Below are positions 1 to 5,047 of a DNA stretch of 11,313 nucleotides, in pieces. Both the position numbers and the translations under genes were made by a program. Each line of letters opens with the position of its first letter. The stretch's first letter is position 1. The stretch is from M55B154 sp964345775. Its GTDB lineage: Bacteria > Spirochaetota > UBA4802 > UB4802. The notes under the pieces were generated by a model. The model worked only from the letters and a program-made list of their open reading frames with translations, had not been told where the DNA came from and made no database searches. The stretch spans positions 1 to 11,313 of the forward strand of contig CAYFSO010000096.1 of the NCBI GenBank assembly GCA_964345775.1, read 5' to 3'.

Positions 1-5
1 GCCTT

Positions 6-11
6 CCTCCT
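6..11 (-). promoter_or_regulatory. Shine-Dalgarno sequence of a leftward gene beyond the edge
   Basis: On the minus strand the TrmO-like gene ends in TAG (12-10), and this stop overlaps a perfect AGGAGG (11-6). No start codon fits in the five remaining bases, so another leftward gene should begin just outside the window, tightly coupled to the TrmO-like gene. Confidence 0.6.
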
Positions 12-501
12 AAAGGTTACTCCAGCACATCTTTATATCCAGCACCGGGGTGCCGTTGACGGCATCCAGCCCTTCAACGTAGATGGTGGTTCCCTCGATA
101 TGGTCAATTCGCACGTCCTGTATGGCAAGCCGTGATAAGCGGTCAGGTGTGCGTGACGCAAATACTCCCACCTTCTTGCCGTCCAGGCCGCGCTTGAATA
201 CGGATCTCACCGGTCGTGACCTGTGCAGGTAGTATATGACGGTTATGTTTTTCTCGTCTTCAAGCCTGTACATGAAAGGTTCCTGGGACTTGATAAGCTG
301 GATCCGTGAAAGCCTGTCTTTCGTTTCCAGTCCAAAGCCGGTGGATGCCCGTTCCTGGTTGTTCACTACGAACCCGATGGGATAGATCAATACCGGGTTT
401 ATACCATTGTACATGCAGTTTGTACAGATATTTTTCCCGTCTACAACGCATATGGCATCAGGTGGGCAGGTGTTTCCGCATTTTACGCAACTTGTGATCA
501 T
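10..501 (-). CDS. TrmO/TsaA-like (UPF0066) protein with N-terminal zinc ribbon
   Basis: The protein has 163 residues. Residues 1-32 carry two cysteine pairs (C5/C8 and C26/C29, with C12 and C18 nearby) and look like a small zinc ribbon. From about residue 36 it matches the TrmO/TsaA beta-barrel family: PIGFV near 41-45, KKVGVFASRTPDR, then the C-terminal signature YVEGLDAVNGTPVLDIK. In E. coli TrmO this fold methylates N6-threonylcarbamoyl-adenosine 37 of tRNA using S-adenosylmethionine. Two things differ here. The usual RPNPIGLS segment is replaced by DRLSRLAIQ, and the protein is shorter than the ~235-residue E. coli enzyme. The substrate is therefore uncertain, and a role linked to the neighbouring metal-cofactor genes is possible. 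The start at 501 has a weak TGGAGT 13 bases upstream. It is divergent from fur and shares its Fur box. Confidence 0.8.
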   Translation of the reverse strand: MITSCVKCGNTCPPDAICVVDGKNICTNCMYNGINPVLIYPIGFVVNNQERASTGFGLETKDRLSRIQLIKSQEPFMYRLEDEKNITVIYYLHRSRPVRSVFKRGLDGKKVGVFASRTPDRLSRLAIQDVRIDHIEGTTIYVEGLDAVNGTPVLDIKMCWSNL

Positions 502-530
502 AGTGGTTCAGAAAACTCCAGTATTTTTAC

Positions 531-559
531 TTGACAATATAACTGAATATTATCATATT
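531..559 (+). promoter_or_regulatory. Predicted sigma-70 promoter of fur
   Basis: On the plus strand a perfect -35 TTGACA (531-536), a 17-base spacer and CATATT (554-559, four of six) place the start near 566, inside the Fur box. This fits autoregulation of fur. The -10 is weak, so this is less certain than the opposing promoter. Confidence 0.4.
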
Positions 560-580
560 GAAAATGATAATCATTGTCAA
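552..580 (-). promoter_or_regulatory. Predicted sigma-70 promoter of the TrmO-like gene
   Basis: On the minus strand a perfect -35 TTGACA (580-575) is followed after exactly 17 bases by TATGAT (557-552), five of six matches to TATAAT. The Fur box fills the spacer and part of the -35, so bound Fur would block RNA polymerase. Expected transcription start is near 545, giving a leader of about 44 bases. Confidence 0.55.
560..578 (+). promoter_or_regulatory. Fur box shared by the divergent TrmO-like gene and fur
   Basis: GAAAATGATAATCATTGTC matches the classical 19-base Fur consensus GATAATGATAATCATTATC at 17 of 19 positions and lies in a near-palindrome from TTGA to TCAA. It overlaps the predicted promoters on both strands. 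Iron-loaded Fur would be expected to repress both genes from this site. Confidence 0.85.
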
Positions 581-625
581 TAATAAGATTGTCAACCAGT
601 TTTTTAAAACATGGCGAGGTGAGAC

Positions 626-1081
626 ATGCAGGAGCAACCCTGGTGGTACAACAGGCTGAAGAATTCAGGAGCACGGCTTACCGGTCCCCGGGAAGAGGTG
701 TTGAAAGTGCTGCATAATTCAGAAGAACACCTGACTGCTACTGACATCTACGTGCAGGCTCACCGGGGAAATCCCACCATAGGCCTTACTACCGTTTACC
801 GTACACTGGATATGCTCACACAGCTTGGCATTGTGCAGAAATTCGAGTTCGGGGAGGGGAAGGCCCGCTTTGAGCTGGTTGATAACCCTGATGGTAAGGG
901 GCACCATCATCACCTGGTGTGTCTTGAATGCAAGAAGATAATCGACTACAGCGACATGATGGATGACGAAAAGGAGTTTTTGAACAAGATAGAAGGGCAG
1001 CTTGAAAAGAAATACGATTTCAAGATACTGGACCATCTCATACGCTTTTACGGTGTGTGCCGTGAATGCAGGGCCGAGTAA
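626..1081 (+). CDS. fur: Ferric uptake regulator family repressor (Fur)
   Basis: The protein has 151 residues, the usual length for Fur. It acts in the cytoplasm as a metal-dependent dimeric repressor. The N-terminal winged helix (about residues 10-85) contains the family signature TTVYRTL at 55-61. The dimerisation/metal domain follows, with HHHH at 93-96, the first structural zinc pair C99/C102 in LVCLECKKIIDY, H137, and a second pair C145/C148 at the C-terminus. Both CxxC pairs are present, as in zinc-stabilised Fur and PerR proteins. Fur is favoured over PerR or Zur because two sites very close to the E. coli Fur consensus flank this gene, one upstream and one just downstream. The ribosome site is GAGGTGAG, a few bases before the ATG at 626. 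No terminator is visible after the TAA, so some read-through into the next gene is likely. Confidence 0.95.
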   Translation: MQEQPWWYNRLKNSGARLTGPREEVLKVLHNSEEHLTATDIYVQAHRGNPTIGLTTVYRTLDMLTQLGIVQKFEFGEGKARFELVDNPDGKGHHHHLVCLECKKIIDYSDMMDDEKEFLNKIEGQLEKKYDFKILDHLIRFYGVCRECRAE

Positions 1082-1098
1082 AAAAAATTTACCATTAA

Positions 1099-1126
1099 GT
1101 GAAAATGATTTTCATTATCATAAAAT
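1099..1126 (+). promoter_or_regulatory. Predicted promoter of the NifX-like/ATPase operon
   Basis: GTGAAA (1099-1104, four of six) is followed after 16 bases by TAAAAT (1121-1126, five of six). The second Fur box covers the -35 and the spacer. Expected start is near 1133, which would leave almost no leader before the ribosome site at 1132-1138, so the true start may lie slightly upstream. Confidence 0.35.
1101..1119 (+). promoter_or_regulatory. Fur box upstream of the NifX-like/ATPase/radical SAM genes
   Basis: GAAAATGATTTTCATTATC matches the 19-base Fur consensus at 16 of 19 positions and forms a near-palindrome. It lies in the 64-base gap between fur and the NifX-like gene, directly before a strong AAGGAGG. 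It suggests the cofactor genes have their own iron-controlled promoter as well as read-through from fur. Confidence 0.8.
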
Positions 1127-1145
1127 CGATTAAGGAGGAATCCTC

Positions 1146-2003
1146 ATGAAACTTTGCATTACTTCTACCGGGCCTGACCTGGAATCACAGGTTGATCCCA
1201 GGTTTGGTCGTTGCGGTTATTTCATATTTGTTGACCCGGATACCATGGAATTTGAAGCATTCGACAACAGTGCCGCCGGTGCCACGGGCGGGGCTGGCAT
1301 ACAGTCCGCCAGGTTCGTGGCTGACCAAGGGGCTTCCGCGGTACTTACCGGAAACCTGGGACCAAACGCCACCCAGGCCCTGCAGGCGGCAGGCATACAG
1401 ATGCTGCTTGGCGCGGGCGGGGTAACCGTGAGGCAGGCAGTTGAAGGATTCAAGAAAGGCGTATACACGGAGACAAACGCACCATCCGTGGAATCCCATT
1501 TTGGCATGGGCGCAGGTGCCGGTATGGGTTCTGGCCGCGGCATGGGCTCAGGACGCGGAACGGGACAGGGCCGTGGAATGGGCACCGGGAGAGGTATGGG
1601 CCGTGGCATGGGCCAGGGCATGGGTGACGGTACCGGAAGGGGTCAGAGCCCCGGACGTGATGCCGAAAGGGGTCAGAGCCCCCGCCCGGAAGGCGCTACC
1701 GGGACAGCACGGTCAAGCCAGGAACTTGAAGCTCTCAGGGAGCAGGCCAGGCAGATGGAAGACCAGCTTGGTGCCATACAGGAGCGTATACGGGACATCG
1801 CCGAAGGAGAGCAGGCGAAAGAAGGGGTCAGAGCCCCCGTTGTGGTGGACGAGGAGTTGTGTACCGGGTGCGGGCTTTGCGTGGACGTGTGCCCCCGAAA
1901 CGCCATAACCATCAAAAACGCTGCCAGGATAGACCCGGAACTCTGTACCGGTTGCGGCATATGCGTGCAGGAATGTCCCGTGCAGGCATTGCAGCTGGTA
2001 TAA
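1146..2003 (+). CDS. NifX/ORP-type cofactor-binding protein fused to a 2[4Fe-4S] ferredoxin
   Basis: The protein has 285 residues in four parts. Residues 1-110 match the dinitrogenase iron-molybdenum cofactor family (NifX, NafY, NifB C-terminus, orange protein): it opens MKLCIT with VDPRFGRCGYFIFVD and continues with a TGNLGPNA loop. This fold binds metal-sulphur clusters. Residues 119-190 form a linker very rich in Gly, Met and Arg (GRGMG-type repeats). Residues 190-225 are charged and probably form a coiled coil. The C-terminal ferredoxin has two full CxxCxxCxxxCP motifs, C239/242/245/249 and C267/270/273/277. The start at 1146 follows AAGGAGG by 7 bases. The next gene supplies ferredoxin-bearing ATPases, so a role in assembling or carrying a metal cluster, with electrons passed through the ferredoxin, is likely but inferred. 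Three copies of a DNA repeat sit in the linker and coiled-coil regions. Nothing here shows nitrogenase itself. Confidence 0.92.
   Translation: MKLCITSTGPDLESQVDPRFGRCGYFIFVDPDTMEFEAFDNSAAGATGGAGIQSARFVADQGASAVLTGNLGPNATQALQAAGIQMLLGAGGVTVRQAVEGFKKGVYTETNAPSVESHFGMGAGAGMGSGRGMGSGRGTGQGRGMGTGRGMGRGMGQGMGDGTGRGQSPGRDAERGQSPRPEGATGTARSSQELEALREQARQMEDQLGAIQERIRDIAEGEQAKEGVRAPVVVDEELCTGCGLCVDVCPRNAITIKNAARIDPELCTGCGICVQECPVQALQLV
1503..1634 (+). repeat. Gly/Met/Arg-rich linker repeat inside the NifX-like gene
   Basis: Residues 120-163 are imperfect repeats of the form M-G-x-G-R-G, with short units reused at the DNA level (for example CATGGGC and GGCCGTGG). Such linkers are common in NifX-like proteins of anaerobes. 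They are flexible, and the methionines could contact metal ions, which is a guess. Slippage could change repeat number between strains. Confidence 0.7.
1637..1652 (+). repeat. GGGGTCAGAGCCCC repeat, copy 1 (in coding sequence)
   Basis: AAGGGGTCAGAGCCCC, read in frame as RGQSP (residues 165-169). GGGG and CCCC can pair around a TCAGAG loop. The same 11-base core occurs twice more in this gene and twice at the right end of the window. Confidence 0.8.
1667..1684 (+). repeat. GGGGTCAGAGCCCC repeat, copy 2 (in coding sequence)
   Basis: AAGGGGTCAGAGCCCCCG, exactly 30 bases (10 codons) after copy 1 and therefore in the same frame, again giving RGQSP (residues 175-179). The 18 bases match copy 3 exactly. 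Confidence 0.8.
1822..1839 (+). repeat. GGGGTCAGAGCCCC repeat, copy 3 (in coding sequence, other frame)
   Basis: AAGGGGTCAGAGCCCCCG, identical to copy 2 but read in another frame, giving EGVRAP (residues 226-231) just before the ferredoxin domain. Identity at DNA level with different peptides shows that the nucleotide sequence, and not the peptide, is what is repeated. Confidence 0.8.
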
Positions 2004-2057
2004 ACCATTGGAAACTGCAATATTCGTTCAAGAATCATTAAGGAGTAATAGAATATA

Positions 2058-3911
2058 ATGAAAGAAACGTTAAAGATTGCCATATCAAGCGGCAAGGGGG
2101 GGACGGGAAAGACCTTCATTGCCACAAATGTTGCCCGCGTGCTTGCGCAGCAGGGAAAGCAGGTACATTACCTGGATTGTGACGTGGAAGAGCCAAACGG
2201 ACATCTTTTTCTGAAGCCCGTGATCGAAAAGCAAGAGGAGGCCATTGTATTCTCTCCCGTGGGTATAGACAATGACAAATGTACCGGGTGCGGCAAGTGC
2301 GAGGAAAGCTGCATGTACAACGCCATTGCAGTTATCAACGAGAAGGCCCTGCTGTTCCAGGACCTGTGTCACATATGCGGTGCATGTACGCTGGTGTGCC
2401 CGGAAAACGCCATTATCGAGAAGGACAGGATGATCGGCAGCCTGCTGCATGGCAAAAGTGACACCATAGACGTGCATTACGGCCTGTTGAAAACAGGTGA
2501 GGGCGGCATGTCGCCCCGTCTCATCAAGAAGGTGAAACAGTACACGGGCAGAGAGGTTAACATTTTTGATTCTGCTCCGGGTACTTCCTGCCCGGTTGTT
2601 GAAACGGTAAGTGATGTTGACCTGTGCGTACTGGTAACCGATCCCACCCCCTTTGGTATCAACGACCTGAAGCTGTCCGTTGACATGTGCCGGGAGATCG
2701 GCAGTGAGCCGGTGGTGCTGGTGAACCGGGCGGAGGAACTGAACAGCGCGCTGGCAGATTACTGCAGCGCGGAAAACCTTGAGATCATCGGTGAGGTGCC
2801 CGATGACAGGGCTGTTGCCGAATGTTACTCCGTTGGAGACCTGGCCGTTGACAACCTCCCGGAATACGCGGATATATTCAACGGCATTGCTGAAAGGATA
2901 CTGGACCGGGCACAGCATTCACGTCCTGCAATTAAAAAGAAAGAGGCTGCACACGGGCAGGAGGAAGGGCACCTGCTTGAGGTTGGTACGAAAAACGTGT
3001 CACCTGACCATAACGCGAAAGAGATAGTAGTGATCAGCGGCAAGGGGGGGACGGGAAAGACGTCCATCGCGGCTGCCTTCTGCGCCCTGGAAAAGAAGCT
3101 GGTGATCGCCGATTGCGACGTGGATGCCGCCGACCTGCACCTGGTGCTCTCACCCGAGGTGGTTGAACGGGGCGCATTCAGCGGCGGGTACATGGCCGGC
3201 ATTGATCCCGGGGCCTGTGTGGCTTGCGGGGAATGTTTTGAGCATTGCCGTTTTGATGCCATCAGGGAAGTGGAACACGAGGGCAATACCATGTACCAGG
3301 TTGACGAGATCGCCTGCGAGGGATGCGGTGTGTGCGGTATCGTGTGTGACTATGACGCGGTAAGACTTGAGACCGCCATTAACGGTGAGTGGTACGTTTC
3401 AAGTACGCGTTTTGGCCCCATGAGCCACGCGAAACTGGGGGTTGCCGAGGAGAACTCAGGTAAGCTGGTGAGCCTGGTGCGAAACAAGAAGGACGAGGTA
3501 TCCGTAAAATTCGGGTTGAACAGGGCGCTCATTGACGGATCGCCCGGAACCGGGTGCCCGGTGATCGCCTCAATTACGGGAACTGATTACGCGCTGGTGG
3601 TTACAGAACCCACGGTGTCGGGCATTCATGACCTGTACCGGGTACTGGACGTGATCAACTTCTTCAACGTGAAGTCGGGGGTGATCGTGAACAAGTACGA
3701 TCTCAACCCGGAAAAGACAGAGGAGATAGTGACACTGGTGGAGGAAAGCGGCAGTCGATTCCTGGGAGCCATTCCTTATGACAAGTCCATTACAAGGGCC
3801 CAGGTTGAGGGGCTGTCGGTGGTGGAATATACCGACAACGAGACAACAATGAAGATAAGGGAGATATGGGCAGAGATAGCCAATACGGTGTACGAGGCAG
3901 AGACCACATGA
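2058..3911 (+). CDS. Fused tandem MinD/Mrp-type ATPase, each half with an inserted 2[4Fe-4S] ferredoxin
   Basis: The protein has 617 residues made of two homologous halves. Half 1 (about 1-285) has the deviant P-loop SGKGGTGKT (11-19), LDCDVEEPN near 39-47, an inserted ferredoxin (C75/78/81/85 and C104/107/110/114), and a switch-II-like SAPGTSCP. Half 2 (about 320-617) has SGKGGTGKT (327-335), ADCDVDAADLHL, a second ferredoxin (C387/390/393/397 and C420/423/426/430) and GSPGTGCP. A charged, poorly conserved linker (about 286-320) joins them. This is the cytoplasmic SIMIBI ATPase family of Mrp, NifH-like and CooC proteins, which use ATP to assemble or transfer metal-sulphur clusters. In most anaerobes I know of, these halves are two adjacent genes of about 280-300 codons. 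Up to four [4Fe-4S] clusters are possible. Joining could enforce the pairing normally made by two subunits. The ribosome site AAGGAG (2040-2045) lies 12 bases before the ATG. The stop overlaps the radical SAM start. Confidence 0.94.
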   Translation: MKETLKIAISSGKGGTGKTFIATNVARVLAQQGKQVHYLDCDVEEPNGHLFLKPVIEKQEEAIVFSPVGIDNDKCTGCGKCEESCMYNAIAVINEKALLFQDLCHICGACTLVCPENAIIEKDRMIGSLLHGKSDTIDVHYGLLKTGEGGMSPRLIKKVKQYTGREVNIFDSAPGTSCPVVETVSDVDLCVLVTDPTPFGINDLKLSVDMCREIGSEPVVLVNRAEELNSALADYCSAENLEIIGEVPDDRAVAECYSVGDLAVDNLPEYADIFNGIAERILDRAQHSRPAIKKKEAAHGQEEGHLLEVGTKNVSPDHNAKEIVVISGKGGTGKTSIAAAFCALEKKLVIADCDVDAADLHLVLSPEVVERGAFSGGYMAGIDPGACVACGECFEHCRFDAIREVEHEGNTMYQVDEIACEGCGVCGIVCDYDAVRLETAINGEWYVSSTRFGPMSHAKLGVAEENSGKLVSLVRNKKDEVSVKFGLNRALIDGSPGTGCPVIASITGTDYALVVTEPTVSGIHDLYRVLDVINFFNVKSGVIVNKYDLNPEKTEEIVTLVEESGSRFLGAIPYDKSITRAQVEGLSVVEYTDNETTMKIREIWAEIANTVYEAETT

Positions 3912-4840
3912 TCTCTTTTGGGCCGGTACCATCCAGGAGGCTGGGTCAGAGCCTCGGTATAAATAACATTCAACCCAAGGTATGCACCTATGCCTGCGTG
4001 TACTGCCAGCTTGGAAAGGCCATCAAGATGCAGGTGGACAGGGGAACGTTTTACTCCACTGGCCAGATACAGAAGGACGTGGAGAAGAGAATTAACGATG
4101 CCCGTTCACGGAACGAACAGATCGACTATCTCTGTATAGTGCCCGATGGTGAGCCCACCCTTGACGTGCACCTGGGTGACACCATTGATGTATTGAAAAA
4201 AACCGGTATCAAAACCGCAGTCATCAGCAACGCCTCGCTGGTTGATCGGCAGGACGTGCGTGATGAACTGGGGAAAGCCGGCTGGGTATCCCTGAAGGTG
4301 GATGCAATAAGCGGGGATACGTGGAGGAGGATAAACAGGCCCCACAGGCAGCTTGATGTTGAGCGTATACTGGACGGGGTAAAAGAATTTGCCGCTTCTT
4401 ACCATGGTATTCTTGCAACAGAAACCATGCTGGTAAAAGGTATTAACGATAACGAGGAAGAACTGCAGAGGATCGCTTCATTTATCGGATCATTTCAGCC
4501 GGACGTGGCCTATATCTCCATTCCTACCAGGCCCCCGGCTGAGAAGTCAGTTGAGCTTCCGGACGAGGGTTCCATTAACAGGGCCTTCCAGGTGTTCAGT
4601 GACAGTATTGAGAACGTGGAATACCTCATTGGCTACGAGGGGAATACCTTCGCATTCACCGGTAACGTGGAAGAGGATATCCTGAGCATCACCTCGGTGC
4701 ATCCCATGCGCCAGGACGCGGTGGAGGACTTTCTCCAGAAATCGGGCAGCAACTGGAACGTCGTACGAAATATGATAGAAAACGACAGGCTGGTTGAAAC
4801 CGAATATGGCGGCAAGAGGTTCTACATGAGAAAGTTGTGA
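3908..4840 (+). CDS. Radical SAM protein, COG0731 (TYW1-like Fe-S oxidoreductase) family
   Basis: The protein has 310 residues. It opens with the family signature MISFGPVPSRRLGQSLGINN, then the radical SAM cluster motif CTYACVYC (C26, C30, C33; CxxxCxxC), which would bind a [4Fe-4S] cluster that cleaves S-adenosylmethionine. PDGEPTLD and a SLKVDA segment follow in the expected order, and the C-terminal 70 residues look like a winged-helix domain (HPMRQDAVEDFL to the end). COG0731 proteins are related to the wyosine enzyme TYW1, but bacterial members have no established product. They often sit beside TrmO-like, NifX-like and MinD-type genes in anaerobes. The start at 3908 is chosen because it begins the family signature and forms an ATGA overlap with the ATPase stop, implying translational coupling. 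An in-frame ATG at 3866 would add 14 residues unlike the family. Confidence 0.93.
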   Translation: MISFGPVPSRRLGQSLGINNIQPKVCTYACVYCQLGKAIKMQVDRGTFYSTGQIQKDVEKRINDARSRNEQIDYLCIVPDGEPTLDVHLGDTIDVLKKTGIKTAVISNASLVDRQDVRDELGKAGWVSLKVDAISGDTWRRINRPHRQLDVERILDGVKEFAASYHGILATETMLVKGINDNEEELQRIASFIGSFQPDVAYISIPTRPPAEKSVELPDEGSINRAFQVFSDSIENVEYLIGYEGNTFAFTGNVEEDILSITSVHPMRQDAVEDFLQKSGSNWNVVRNMIENDRLVETEYGGKRFYMRKL

Positions 4841-4857
4841 GTATTGCCGAGCTTAAA

Positions 4858-4976
4858 ATGACAGTAAAAGGAATAAATGTACATTATACGGATCATGCAT
4901 GGATGAATGCGTGGTCAATGCAATTTCGATGGATGAGGAAAAGACCATCATTGATATGAAGGAATGCAGGCGATGA
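4858..4976 (+). pseudogene. Possible frameshifted ferredoxin-like remnant
   Basis: An ATG at 4858 opens a frame reading MTVKGINVHYTDH. A one-base shift at about 4896 moves into a frame reading CMDECVVNAIS, then IIDMKECRR, and a stop at 4974-4976. The second part has the cysteine spacing and the V-N-A-I step of a bacterial ferredoxin and coding-like codon use. Neither frame alone encodes a convincing protein: about 33 codons in the first and 25 in the second. One deleted base would explain the break. It lies 17 bases after the radical SAM gene, so it may be a decayed last gene of the operon. The call rests on a short match and is tentative. Confidence 0.35.
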
Positions 4977-5047
4977 AATAGTATACATATTTTACATTAT
5001 GTGCGGCCAAAAGGGTTTACATGATATGGGGGATTGGATAGTATGTC

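Noticed and set aside
1135..1145. GAGGA/TCCTC inverted repeat over the NifX-like ribosome site, a possible riboswitch-like hairpin
   Set aside because: The arms are separated by a single base, so only a very short stem could form. No larger fold is visible.
1217..1621. Proline-rich antisense frame opposite the NifX-like gene
   Set aside because: The proline richness simply mirrors the glycine-rich linker on the coding strand.
1503..1684. Repeats in the NifX-like gene as a CRISPR array
   Set aside because: The units are short, irregular and in frame inside a coding gene, without regular spacers or cas genes.
2085..2918. Long open frame antisense to the ATPase gene (277 codons)
   Set aside because: It is a shadow of a strongly supported coding gene; its product shows no recognisable domain and it has no evident ribosome site.
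3866..3907. Longer radical SAM start at 3866
   Set aside because: The 14 added residues do not resemble the family, which begins at MISFGPVPSRR. The start at 3908 also gives a normal ATGA overlap.
3943..3953. GGGTCAGAGCC inside the radical SAM gene, resembling the dispersed repeat
   Set aside because: It lacks the AAGGGG and CCCC flanks and encodes part of the conserved family signature RRLGQSLGI, so protein constraint explains it.
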